Part shown: positions 7,377-15,208 of the stretch, piece by piece | How the letters are laid out: each line of letters begins with the position of its first letter | Position numbering within the stretch: the first letter of the stretch is position 1 | Source: Akkermansiaceae bacterium UBA985 | GTDB lineage: Bacteria > Verrucomicrobiota > Verrucomicrobiia > Verrucomicrobiales > Akkermansiaceae | Reading direction: 5' to 3' | Assembly (NCBI GenBank): GCA_002292185.1 | Contig: DBBL01000126.1 | Span: forward strand, 4,172 to 22,317 | Length of the DNA stretch: 18,146 nt | Program-made: the position numbers and the translations under genes | The notes under the pieces: generated by a model | What the model was told of the DNA's origin: nothing | Seen by the model: only the letters and a program-made list of their open reading frames with translations | The model's database searches: none

Positions 7377-8351
7377 ATGATCCGCCCGCGCCGCAATCGC
7401 AAATCTCCCGCTGTCCGTGCTCTCGTTCGCGAAACCACACTGTCAGCCTCCGATTTCATCTACCCGCTCTTCGTCCATGACAAAAATGCCGATGAAGCGA
7501 TTGACTCAATGCCTGGCTGTATCAGATGGTCGATTGAAGGTCTGCTCAAAGAAGCTGGAGAGGCCCAAGCACTGGGCATTCCCGCGGTGGTCATTTTCCC
7601 CGCCATCTCGGAGGATTTAAAGAGCTCGGATGCGGTACAATGCTACAATGATGACGGCCTTATTCCTCGTGCCATCAAAGCACTCAAGGCCACTTACCCA
7701 GAGCTCTGTGTCATCACCGATGTCGCGCTCGATCCATACAACAGCGATGGCCACGATGGCCTCGTCGCTGAAAATGAGCACGGCGGACTTGAAATCATCA
7801 ACGACGAGACTGTCGAAGTGCTGTGCCAACAAGCGCTCTGCCATGCCCGTGCAGGAGCTGACATGGTATCCCCCTCTGATATGATGGACGGACGTGTCGA
7901 GGCCATCCGCACCACATTGGACTCAGAGGGTTACCAAGACGTCTCCATTCTTGCCTACACCGCTAAGTATGCTTCAGCTTACTACGGCCCATTTCGAGGT
8001 GCGCTTGAATCGACACCTAAGGCAGGTGACAAAAAAACCTACCAGATGGATCCCGCCAACGTTCACGAGGCAATACGTGAGACCCTACTTGATGAAGAAG
8101 AAGGCGCGGACATCATCATGGTCAAACCCGCCGGCCCCTACCTAGATGTCATTTCACAGGTCCGCAATGCCACCACCTTACCCCTTGCCGCATACCAAGT
8201 AAGTGGTGAATACCTGATGATTAAAGCGGCTGCTAAAGATGGCTGGCTGGACGAACAGGCCGTCATGATGGAGTCCCTTATCGGCATTAAACGCGCCGGA
8301 GCAGACATCATTGTCACCTACTTTGCCAAGCAAGCTGCGCGCTGTCTATAA
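7377..8351 (+). CDS. hemB: delta-aminolevulinic acid dehydratase (porphobilinogen synthase), non-zinc active-site type
   Basis: This 324-residue TIM-barrel enzyme condenses two 5-aminolevulinate molecules into porphobilinogen, the second common step of heme and other tetrapyrroles. The Schiff-base lysines are Lys197 (AYTAKYASAYYGPFR) and Lys250 (MVKPAGPYLD). The metal-binding loop reads DVALDPYNSDGHDG (115-128), with aspartates where zinc enzymes have three cysteines, so this is the magnesium-dependent or metal-independent class known from plants and many bacteria. The start ATG at 7377 gives the usual RPRRNR opening. The 68-nt gap after cysS contains a short imperfect GTCATC repeat but no terminator. 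It is convergent with the AsmA-like gene, 21 nt away. Confidence 0.97.
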   Translation: MIRPRRNRKSPAVRALVRETTLSASDFIYPLFVHDKNADEAIDSMPGCIRWSIEGLLKEAGEAQALGIPAVVIFPAISEDLKSSDAVQCYNDDGLIPRAIKALKATYPELCVITDVALDPYNSDGHDGLVAENEHGGLEIINDETVEVLCQQALCHARAGADMVSPSDMMDGRVEAIRTTLDSEGYQDVSILAYTAKYASAYYGPFRGALESTPKAGDKKTYQMDPANVHEAIRETLLDEEEGADIIMVKPAGPYLDVISQVRNATTLPLAAYQVSGEYLMIKAAAKDGWLDEQAVMMESLIGIKRAGADIIVTYFAKQAARCL

Positions 8352-8372
8352 ATCAGACTTACTGTGATGGCA

Positions 8373-9710
8373 TCACTTAAGCAGCCCCTCAAGTAGACTA
8401 CCCGCCTTTTGCTTCAATAGTTCACCGGCGGCACCCTTAGTGGCCTTTGAAAGATCAATAATCTTACCATCAGGTCGTATTTTCGGATCTGAAAAATCAC
8501 CGGTCGACTTGATTTTGACCAGCAAGCGATCATCGCGAAAAAGGTTTTTATTCATATCATCGGCAACACTGGCTCTGAGCTCCTTTGGCAATAGCTCCAG
8601 CCCTTTTAAAATAGTAGGAGCCATCACCGCGCTTGTCTTTTTAGATGCCAGCAATTCGCCTCGGACATCGTGTTGATCTGTCTGCGTGTTAAGCCATCCT
8701 CCACCAAGTATAGCAACCTCCCAGTCCTCCACCCAGATAGAGAGAGGCTTGGTAATGTCTATGCGGCCTAGATGATAGTGCGCTGAAATAGATTTACTGC
8801 GCCCGAAGCTTGCTCTCTCCGGCGCTTTACCCACATTAAGCCCCACTTTTTTAAGCACAGAAAGTTGATCCCAAGAACGGGAAATAAAGGGCATCTTGGT
8901 ACTGAGCCAAGATTCATCTGACAAACTAAATACCCCATCGACCTCGGACTCAATCTCACCTGTTGTTACGTTGAACAAGCTGATGCTAGATAGCCCATCT
9001 ATATACAAATCTCCGTAATGCTCTCTCTTTTCGGAATACACTCGAATCAAACTCTTTGCCTTCAGCTTGGCTTCATTCGAGGCCGCCAAATCATTGGGAT
9101 CTATTTGGATAGAACTTAGCTCCACATGCAGATCCTTGCATTCTAATTGCAAACCCATTTCCTCGAGGACTAAGTTCAAACTGCTATTGCTTATGGAAAG
9201 CCCACCGAGTGAGGCAACAAAGTCCCCTTGTTCATGAATATTGAATCCCCCTTGTTTCTTTTTGCTGCTTTCTTGCACCTTCCCATCTGCCTCATCAGGG
9301 GATTGAAAAAGCTTTTCGAGAGATGTCGTGCCATCCTTGTAGTAGGTAATTTTAATATCAGCCTCCTTGATCCCGATATGCTTCACATCAATGTGCTTTT
9401 GAAACAGGCCTAACCATCCGATACTGAGACTGACTTCGCCTATCTTGACAGCTGCCTCAGCGGGAACCTTCCCCCCCTTAGGCATGAGAGAAACATCACT
9501 AATGACGACCTTAGCTGGGAAATTGAAAATAGACACCTCCACTCCGCCAATCGAAACCTCACTATTAATTGATTCCTCAATTTTTTGCTCCAACAGATCT
9601 TTGGTGGCTAAATTTTTCACCCACAGTCCTATTCCAACGAGTACACAGAGAACAAAAGCGCCCGTCAGCGCAACCATTTTGATTGAAGGTTTTTTAAATA
9701 GAGTAGCCAT
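8373..9710 (-). CDS. AsmA-like inner-membrane-anchored protein
   Basis: This 445-residue protein has a short basic N-terminus, one membrane helix (about 12-31, VALTGAFVLCVLVGIGLWV) and then a long, mostly beta-strand periplasmic region. Early features include INSEVSIGGVEVSIFNFPAKVVISDVSL (strands of the AsmA N-terminal domain) and a later VKIKSTGDFSDPKIRPDGK (about 400-418), the strand-turn motif typical of the AsmA C-terminal domain. AsmA/TamB/YhdP-like proteins form hydrophobic grooves that move phospholipids between inner and outer membranes; that role here is by family only. It is shorter than E. coli AsmA (617 residues). It is transcribed alone, toward hemB. A TATAAT overlaps its start codon (TATAATG), but without a usable -35 it is not called as a promoter. 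Confidence 0.75.
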   Translation of the reverse strand: MATLFKKPSIKMVALTGAFVLCVLVGIGLWVKNLATKDLLEQKIEESINSEVSIGGVEVSIFNFPAKVVISDVSLMPKGGKVPAEAAVKIGEVSLSIGWLGLFQKHIDVKHIGIKEADIKITYYKDGTTSLEKLFQSPDEADGKVQESSKKKQGGFNIHEQGDFVASLGGLSISNSSLNLVLEEMGLQLECKDLHVELSSIQIDPNDLAASNEAKLKAKSLIRVYSEKREHYGDLYIDGLSSISLFNVTTGEIESEVDGVFSLSDESWLSTKMPFISRSWDQLSVLKKVGLNVGKAPERASFGRSKSISAHYHLGRIDITKPLSIWVEDWEVAILGGGWLNTQTDQHDVRGELLASKKTSAVMAPTILKGLELLPKELRASVADDMNKNLFRDDRLLVKIKSTGDFSDPKIRPDGKIIDLSKATKGAAGELLKQKAGSLLEGLLK

Positions 9711-9735
9711 TATAGTAAGATTTGGTTGAGCGAGT

Positions 9736-9755
9736 TATAACCATGCAAGGTTATA
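9736..9755. promoter_or_regulatory. inverted repeat, candidate operator in divergent promoter region
   Basis: TATAACC (9736-9742) and GGTTATA (9749-9755) are perfect inverted 7-mers separated by 6 nt. The site lies 26 nt upstream of the AsmA-like start (9710) and 116 nt upstream of the small membrane protein start (9871), inside a 160-nt AT-rich divergent gap. The spacing of one helical turn between half-sites fits a dimeric regulator; a small RNA hairpin is the alternative. No family of regulator can be named. Confidence 0.4.
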
Positions 9756-9870
9756 TGATACAGGTGTCACATTATCAGATAGGGTTGAGTTAACAGCAAT
9801 AAAATCAATCGTGCTAATATACCTAATTCAGACCTTGCGCCCTTGGCCGTAATAACAATATGTTGCCGTC

Positions 9871-10251
9871 ATGATCTTAACACTGCTTAGCGCCTGCTGC
9901 CTCATCATTTTGGGTCTTGGAGGGTTTCTAGGCTGGGAGCGACTCGGAACAGAAGGTAATCAGGTGGAAATGCTGATGCCCGTTTTTTTTGGCGGCGCTC
10001 TGATTATCTGTATGGCATTCGGACGCCAGCATTATCGTCACGGATTGTATGGGGGGCTCATTGTTGCTCTCCTTGGTATAGTCTCGGCAATCGTGCGTAT
10101 TTATCAGTATGAGCAGTTTCAGAGCATCTCTGACCCCAAAACCCAAATCATTATCGCCATGGCAGCTATTTGTGCACTGCAACTCTCCATTTCCTGGAAA
10201 GAGGTTCAAAGAGACAGAGCCCGACTGCAGGAGGTCGATGATATCGAATAG
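9871..10251 (+). CDS. small four-helix membrane protein of unknown function
   Basis: I do not recognise this 126-residue protein. It has four hydrophobic segments at about residues 1-21, 34-51, 59-78 and 90-108, separated by short polar turns (GWERLGTEGNQVE; GRQHYRHG; YQYEQFQSISDPKTQ), and ends in a charged tail rich in Arg/Asp/Glu. It has no cleavable signal and no catalytic motif. It stands alone, divergent from the AsmA-like gene and convergent with the HNH gene. Reality of the gene is supported by the coherent membrane topology and absence of a better frame. Confidence 0.65.
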   Translation: MILTLLSACCLIILGLGGFLGWERLGTEGNQVEMLMPVFFGGALIICMAFGRQHYRHGLYGGLIVALLGIVSAIVRIYQYEQFQSISDPKTQIIIAMAAICALQLSISWKEVQRDRARLQEVDDIE

Positions 10252-10308
10252 GCCACAAAGGCTACAAGGGCTATGTGAGCCAACATAGACAAGTCTAGCC
10301 TCAATCTC

Positions 10309-10887
10309 TCAGAAAAATGTCTTCCAGCTTTCGTCCATCTTGCCTTTACGCCGAAATCCAAACAGCGGTCGCCACCGAGGTGCCTTAGGATGCATGGCGG
10401 GGAACATGCCGGCCTCGTGAGGAAGCTGGTTGGCCTTGCGCGTATTGCATTTAATGCAGGAAGTCACAATGTTGTCCCAGCGAGTTTTTCCGCCTTTATC
10501 GCGCGGCAAGACATGATCGAGGTTAAGATTTTTTTCGGGGAACTTCTGACAGCAATATTGGCAGGTATAATGATCACGTAAAAAGACATTGTGACGCGTA
10601 AATTTCACCTCCTTGCTTGGCAGTTTGTCGTAGAGCGCCAGCACAATGACTTTAGGAATCTTCATCGCAAAGCGTACTGATCTGATCACCTCCTCAGCCA
10701 CCCTCTCCGAGGATGATTCCAACCAAGACCCTAGATCGTGCGTCTGATATTTCATATCCCCCTCCGCCTCCACTACGTGCGCATGCCCGAGACAAAGCAA
10801 CTTCACAGCTCGGCGCACCGAGCAGGTCTGGATAGGCTGCCAGAGTTTATTGAGAACTAATACATTCAGATTCAAAGCTTCGATCAT
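10309..10887 (-). CDS. HNH endonuclease family protein
   Basis: This 192-residue protein has a C-terminal HNH zinc finger: CxxC at Cys109/Cys112 (HYTCQYC), NLDHVLPRDKGG with Asp124-His125, WDNIV with Asn139, and a second CxxC at Cys144/Cys147 followed by N-x-R-K (SCIKCNTRKA). The two CxxC pairs bind structural zinc and the DH/N/N residues form the metal-dependent nuclease centre. The N-terminal 90 residues (LNVLVLNKLWQPIQTCSVRRAV) match a widespread stand-alone chromosomal HNH family whose job is not established. The ATG at 10887 is chosen over one 13 codons upstream because an excellent -10 (within ATTATATAAT, 10901-10910) would lie inside the longer version. No restriction or toxin partner is adjacent. 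Confidence 0.85.
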   Translation of the reverse strand: MIEALNLNVLVLNKLWQPIQTCSVRRAVKLLCLGHAHVVEAEGDMKYQTHDLGSWLESSSERVAEEVIRSVRFAMKIPKVIVLALYDKLPSKEVKFTRHNVFLRDHYTCQYCCQKFPEKNLNLDHVLPRDKGGKTRWDNIVTSCIKCNTRKANQLPHEAGMFPAMHPKAPRWRPLFGFRRKGKMDESWKTFF

Positions 10888-10900
10888 GATAAGCGGGTAG

Positions 10901-10930
10901 ATTATATAATTTGCGTATTTTAACACGTAA
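10901..10930 (-). promoter_or_regulatory. candidate promoter of the HNH gene
   Basis: On the minus strand, TATAAT (10906 to 10901) is a perfect -10, with a weak TTACGT -35 (10930 to 10925) 18 nt upstream. Transcription would start near 10894, just ahead of the ATG at 10887, giving a nearly leaderless mRNA. The -10 sits in the 10-bp palindrome ATTATATAAT, so it also presents TATAAT on the plus strand. Confidence 0.45.
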
Positions 10931-11008
10931 TCGGTTAGCCTTCAATCCTGAAATTTGCTCAGCCCTACAGCTCATTTCATCAGCTGTCTATGACCTCGCT
11001 AAGAGCAA

Positions 11009-11250
11009 TGTGAACAACTGTAAGGTGACATTGCTAAATGAAAGACAAGAGAGGTACTGGTTATCAACAAACTTATTCACACTCGATTCCGAAAACGCAA
11101 AAGCCCTCTGTGAATAACTTGGGCAATACCCTTGGTTTTATAAAATAATACAGAAACCAGCAAAAATATATTAATCTTCCTGATCCCATACAGCAACAAA
11201 TTCGAGTGCTCGCTCAGGATCATTCAAGACAAGCGATGGATTGTGAATAA
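11009..11250. other. cluster of DnaA boxes with adjacent AT-rich tract (candidate oriC or DnaA-regulated site)
   Basis: Three perfect DnaA boxes TTATTCACA occur at 11073-11081 (plus), 11109-11117 (minus) and 11242-11250 (minus). Two single-mismatch boxes lie at 11061-11069 (TTATCAACA, plus) and 11009-11017 (TTGTTCACA, minus). The first four lie in the gap between the HNH and DUF455 genes; the last is inside the 3' end of the DUF455 gene. An AT-rich stretch at about 11134-11180 lies between boxes and could serve as a DNA unwinding element. A perfect TTATNCACA is expected less than once by chance in the whole window, so the cluster is notable. Neither dnaA nor other usual origin neighbours are present. 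Confidence 0.5.
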
Positions 11251-13150
11251 CTTGCTTATAAAGTGCCTGCAGCTCACCCTCAGCAAGTTTGTTTTTTTGC
11301 AAAATTCGAAGCTGCCCGCCCTTATTGGGCATTCGTTTTTTGGCGATCTCAAGAGCCACACGCCCCATGGTCATGCGCACATTGAGCTCAATGACATAAC
11401 GTATTCCTAATGAGCCATCGGCCTGCCTGGCGACCATCGCATCCACCCCAACGGGTCCAATATAGCCCTTTAGTAAAGTGCTCAGCGCTAGCGGGATCTC
11501 CTCACCATAAACATCATTGATCTTTGCATCTCGGAACAGAAACGAACTCAGTTCATCATTAAAACCCGTAGCCCACTTCGGCTTAACCTTTGTGCTTTGG
11601 TAGCGCCCCTGGGCATCATTCTTCATCTCAGTCATTCCTATGAAGTCGACCTCTCCACCCTCACGCATTTCATAGAGTGCAGAAAAATCCAACTCTCGCT
11701 CTAGCCACGGCTCCACAGCAACGCCACCATGGCGCTTAATCACCTTGTTCAACCAAGGCATATAATCTTCTCCAGCCATTACTTTACGATGTCCACGGCC
11801 CGCACACGCGTATGCCGCCTTGAGCAGAACCGGTCCTCGCTTTAGCAGGCATTCCACTGCCTCAGACGCCGAGTCCAGATCCTTACAGAAAAATCCAACC
11901 TCCTCTCCAGACGATGTAAGCATTTCATTGAGCCGAAAACCCGCTTCTTTACTAAACCACCATTCAGGAACCTCCCCACGCCACTGCCATGGCAAAGCCG
12001 GTGATACATCACCGGCCAAAGACTTGAGCGTATCCGAAGCGTCTGGTGACCATGCCCAAGGACGTAGCCCCCCTAGCTTACGCCCAGCCAGACTGCCGAC
12101 TTTAATGACCTCGGGCAGGTGGAAACCAGCCTTTTTCAAATACGTCCGGTGAGCATTGCTGGGCAATGTTCGCATCAGACTAAGGTCATCTCTTCGGCAC
12201 CATGCTAGGGAAAGCATTTCCAGGTCATGCTCTAATGCCAGCTCTATTTTGTTCGGCTGATAGCTGCGATGCGTGAACGCGGCTGCGGCATGAGACTCTG
12301 CGTTTGGATTATACCAGTGCACTACGGGGGTGCGCCCTCTCGATTGCTCGCATATTGCTAATTGCTCGATGAAATCTTGATCCAAACCCGCCAATTGACG
12401 ACCCTCGGTATTGAAAGGTGCCATGCCCTTTGCTTTTGCGGGTGCCATCGGGAAACTGAGTGATTTGCGGTAGGCGTTCCAATCTGTTTCACCTTGTTTT
12501 TTCCATTTCCGAAACCACTTCAAGCCGTGACCCACATGATTAATCTCATCGAGGTAAATCTTTTCCAACACCTTGGCCGTTGCATGATCGCCCACTTGCC
12601 GAAACAAGGTTGCATAGTGTTTAGAGAAATCTAAATTGGCCTGCTCGAAGGTGAGATTAAGTCGGGTGACAAAGTCCATTGGTGTATCCATCGGGGCCAC
12701 CAACTTCCAGAAGTAATCATTGAGTGGCAAATCGCCAAAGGATATGCCGCACTCCTTCATCCTGCGCAGATACATCAAGGTATGCATCTGCTCCTCCCTC
12801 ATCGATTCATAAACACCGCGGCGGTATTCAGCAGGAGCATCGGGGAACTTAAGCAAAACAAGAGCCATCAGCTCAGCTGCCAGCATCTCATGATTGGCAA
12901 GAAAATGGAGCATTTTGCCTCGCTCACGATCATCACCGAGCTTGTTGACCCCAGGAAAATTTGAGCGCACTACCTTGTTGGTGATTTTCAACTCTTCAGG
13001 GCGTCCGGGAGCATCTGGCAGGCTAAATGAACGCCCTCGGTCATCATCAACCACGCCTTCCCCCAAGCGCGGAGCAAGCAAAAGCTTCTCCTCCAGCGAA
13101 TTCGCAAGCAAAACTCGCTCTGCCACCTCCCGCATCTGCAACACCTGCAT
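11171..13150 (-). CDS. DUF455 ferritin-like domain fused to an ATP-grasp-like domain
   Basis: With the ATG at 13150 the protein has 659 residues. Residues about 5-270 match DUF455, a ferritin-like helical family: helix motifs LANHEMLAAELMAL (Glu88), MREEQMHTLMYLRR (Glu120, His123), LTFEQANLDFSKHY (Glu169) and YLDEINHVGHGLKW (Glu202, His205). Two ExxH motifs plus two Glu are the ligand set of a di-iron centre. Residues about 395-620 look like an ATP-grasp ligase: VLLKAAYACAGRGHRKVM (Lys444), VAVEPWLERELDFS, GPVGVDAMV and IELNVRMTMGR (Glu588, Asn590, Arg592, typical Mg/ATP residues). The substrate is unknown. A longer start at 13222 exists, but DUF455 proteins usually begin close to MREVAERVLL; an internal ATG at 13135 has a weak AGGTG ahead. 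It is transcribed alone. Confidence 0.85.
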   Translation of the reverse strand: MQVLQMREVAERVLLANSLEEKLLLAPRLGEGVVDDDRGRSFSLPDAPGRPEELKITNKVVRSNFPGVNKLGDDRERGKMLHFLANHEMLAAELMALVLLKFPDAPAEYRRGVYESMREEQMHTLMYLRRMKECGISFGDLPLNDYFWKLVAPMDTPMDFVTRLNLTFEQANLDFSKHYATLFRQVGDHATAKVLEKIYLDEINHVGHGLKWFRKWKKQGETDWNAYRKSLSFPMAPAKAKGMAPFNTEGRQLAGLDQDFIEQLAICEQSRGRTPVVHWYNPNAESHAAAAFTHRSYQPNKIELALEHDLEMLSLAWCRRDDLSLMRTLPSNAHRTYLKKAGFHLPEVIKVGSLAGRKLGGLRPWAWSPDASDTLKSLAGDVSPALPWQWRGEVPEWWFSKEAGFRLNEMLTSSGEEVGFFCKDLDSASEAVECLLKRGPVLLKAAYACAGRGHRKVMAGEDYMPWLNKVIKRHGGVAVEPWLERELDFSALYEMREGGEVDFIGMTEMKNDAQGRYQSTKVKPKWATGFNDELSSFLFRDAKINDVYGEEIPLALSTLLKGYIGPVGVDAMVARQADGSLGIRYVIELNVRMTMGRVALEIAKKRMPNKGGQLRILQKNKLAEGELQALYKQVIHNPSLVLNDPERALEFVAVWDQED

Positions 13151-13287
13151 AGACTCAGAGTTAGAATGAGCGCACCAAGAAGCAAGATAATTCCCATTCG
13201 GGAAAAAACTCACATTTAACAAGATCCTACCCGCAAGGTGTAGAAAATGATATATTACTCGCCAGTTCCAAACTCATAGGCTAGCAA

Positions 13288-14439
13288 ATGGACATGCACA
13301 GCTCTGCAGATTTTGATCAGATCGTACCCCGGCGAGGTTCAGGCTCCATCAAATGGGACCGGTTTCCGAATCTCGACCCCTTCTGGGTCGCTGACATGGA
13401 CTTCATGTCTCCACCCTGTGTGCTTGAAGCACTTCAAGCGCGGATTTCTCATGGGATTATGGGTTACGCTCAACCACATGCAGGCCTCATGGAGGCAATC
13501 GATCACTACCTACAGAGCAGGCACCAGCTTGTTGTCGAGGAGAAGGAGGTCGTCCACCTCGGTGGATTGGTGCCGGCACTCTCTATTGCGGCGCGCGCGT
13601 TCGGCTCTCCAGGAGATGCCGTCATGACCTGCACACCGATCTATCCTCCCTTTCTCTCCATACATCAAGATGCCAACATGGAGCTGATTTCCGTTCCTCA
13701 TGTTTTAGCGGATGGCCGCTGGGGTTTTGATTGGCCTGCGATGGAAGACGCCGTCACAGCAAACACGAAGATATTCCTTCTCAGTAATCCTCAAAACCCA
13801 CTCGGTCGTGTCTTTTCAAAGGAGGAAATCGAGAAGCTGGCCGATTTCTGCCAGCGCCACGATATGATTTTGGTATCGGATGAGATCCACTGTGACCTCA
13901 TCCTTGACGAAGAGCAAACACCTCACGTGTGCGCGGCTAGCCTTCCAGAGCAATTACAAAACCGGATCATCACACTCCTCGCACCCAGTAAAACCTACAA
14001 CATCGCCGGCCTTGGTTATGCCTTTGCTATCATCAAGGATGACTCGCTGCGTCGCAAGTTTTGCGCTGCCCGCGGCCACACCCTCCCTGAGATCAACTGC
14101 CTTGCATACTATGCTGCGGAAGCTGCCTACAAAGATGGAGACTCATGGCGGCAAGCATTACTGGCCTATTTACGCAATAACCGCGACACGCTGACTAGCT
14201 TTATTGGCAAGCAAATGCCCGGACTCATCACTCCTGACATCGAAGCTACCTACCTAGCGTGGATCGACTGCCGCTCCATGAACAAAGAGAATCCAGCAAA
14301 GTTCTTTGAGCAGGAAGCAGGCATCTATCTCTCGGACGGCGCCTTCTTTGGTAATCCGGGCCACGTCCGCTTTAATTTCGGTTGTCCACACAGCCGGGTC
14401 ATTGAAGGTCTTGAGAAAATGGCCAAAGTCATTGATTAA
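13288..14439 (+). CDS. MalY/PatB-family PLP-dependent C-S lyase (cystathionine beta-lyase-like aminotransferase)
   Basis: This 383-residue fold-type I PLP enzyme has FWVADMDFMSPPCVLEAL near the N-terminus, the hallmark of MalY/PatB proteins. It also has LLSNPQNPLGRVF (about 164-176), SDEIHCDLIL with Asp198 (PLP pyridine contact), APSKTYNIAGL with the Schiff-base Lys235, and RFNFGCP with Arg361 for the substrate carboxylate. Such enzymes cleave cystathionine or cysteine conjugates to a thiol, pyruvate and ammonia; some family members regulate transcription or act as aminotransferases. Length is normal. It diverges from the DUF455 gene across about 137 nt and is followed 33 nt later by the outer-membrane protein gene. 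Confidence 0.92.
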   Translation: MDMHSSADFDQIVPRRGSGSIKWDRFPNLDPFWVADMDFMSPPCVLEALQARISHGIMGYAQPHAGLMEAIDHYLQSRHQLVVEEKEVVHLGGLVPALSIAARAFGSPGDAVMTCTPIYPPFLSIHQDANMELISVPHVLADGRWGFDWPAMEDAVTANTKIFLLSNPQNPLGRVFSKEEIEKLADFCQRHDMILVSDEIHCDLILDEEQTPHVCAASLPEQLQNRIITLLAPSKTYNIAGLGYAFAIIKDDSLRRKFCAARGHTLPEINCLAYYAAEAAYKDGDSWRQALLAYLRNNRDTLTSFIGKQMPGLITPDIEATYLAWIDCRSMNKENPAKFFEQEAGIYLSDGAFFGNPGHVRFNFGCPHSRVIEGLEKMAKVID

Positions 14440-14463
14440 AAAAACCGCCACTTTATGTTGGCG
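14438..14463 (-). terminator. intrinsic-terminator-like hairpin oriented on the minus strand
   Basis: CGCCA (14446-14450) pairs with TGGCG (14459-14463) across an 8-nt loop. On the minus strand the hairpin is followed by G and a run of seven T (complement of the A run 14438-14444), so it would terminate leftward transcription. On the plus strand it lacks a T-tract. No minus-strand gene lies to the right, so it may block antisense transcription into the C-S lyase gene or be chance. Confidence 0.4.
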
Positions 14464-14472
14464 ACTCATATC

Positions 14473-15195
14473 ATGAAATCTCTATTTCCGCTCACCATTC
14501 TCACCTTCTTCCTGCCCTGCCACCTCCCCGCTGATGTCAGTAAAGAAATCCAGCTTGGTGCGGAAGCCGTCGCAGGGTACCGCAGCGGATATGTTTACCG
14601 AGGCTTTGAGCTAGCAGAAAGCACCGTTGACTTTCAGGTAGAGACTGAGATCGCGCTTAGTAATCGCACCTCACTCAATCTTGGATCATGGTATGCTACA
14701 GAAAACGGCAAGGGTGATTTTGATGAGTCGGCCTTTTTCTCCCACTTGCGATTCAAACAAAGCGACCAACTCACCATTGGCCTCAGCGCTAGTTACCGTC
14801 ATTTCGGCAACTCTAGCTCTCCGCTCAGCTCTGTTTTCAAGGATGGTGTCGATGTCGGTACCTTTGCCACCTGGCAGTTTAACGATGATTTCAGCGCTAC
14901 TGCCGGAGCTTATTACGATTTCGGCGCAGAAGCTTGGTATGGAAATGCTGAGACACAATGGTCCAAAGCCATCTCTGAAAAAACCTTCGTAGCACTCAAC
15001 ACAGGCATCAGCTATGTCGATGATTACTATGGTCGTGACGGCATCAACGACGCCTATGGTCGGCTATCACTAACTCACCATCTATCTGACACGGTATCCA
15101 TCACCCCCTATCTGGGTGGCTCTCTGCTCTTAGACAGTAGTGATGCTGGTGATGACCAAGCTTTCGCTGGCCTCTGGTTCGAAGTCAGATTTTAA
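14473..15195 (+). CDS. outer-membrane beta-barrel protein, TorF-like putative porin
   Basis: The 240-residue product begins MKSLFPLTILTFFLPCHLPA, a Sec signal peptide with probable cleavage after HLPA; an upstream in-frame ATG six codons earlier is less likely because it adds non-signal residues. The mature protein is a run of amphipathic strands (LGAEAVAGYRSGYVYRGFEL; SLNLGSWYATENGK; LTIGLSASYRHFG; ATAGAYYDFGAE; LSLTHHLSDTVSITPYLGG) and ends in WFEVRF, with a C-terminal Phe as required for Bam-dependent barrel insertion. The early GYRSGYVYRGFE resembles the SDYVFRG-type motif of TorF/TIGR02001 putative porins. The transported substrate is unknown. It lies 33 nt after the C-S lyase gene and 13 nt before the TatD gene. 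Confidence 0.82.
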   Translation: MKSLFPLTILTFFLPCHLPADVSKEIQLGAEAVAGYRSGYVYRGFELAESTVDFQVETEIALSNRTSLNLGSWYATENGKGDFDESAFFSHLRFKQSDQLTIGLSASYRHFGNSSSPLSSVFKDGVDVGTFATWQFNDDFSATAGAYYDFGAEAWYGNAETQWSKAISEKTFVALNTGISYVDDYYGRDGINDAYGRLSLTHHLSDTVSITPYLGGSLLLDSSDAGDDQAFAGLWFEVRF

Positions 15196-15208
15196 TCAGT
15201 CATCACCG

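Noticed and set aside
8364..8376. GTGATG-G-CATCAC hairpin between convergent hemB and AsmA-like genes
   Set aside because: Only a short stem without a T-tract on either strand, so it does not qualify as an intrinsic terminator.
9702..9720. TATAAT overlapping the AsmA-like start codon
   Set aside because: A -10 at the start codon would place the transcript start inside the gene, and there is no -35; likely coincidence of TATAATG.
10911..11117. 68-residue plus-strand ORF in the HNH/DUF455 gap
   Set aside because: No recognisable domain or ribosome site, atypical composition, and it overlies the DnaA boxes and an AT-rich promoter region; better explained as chance.
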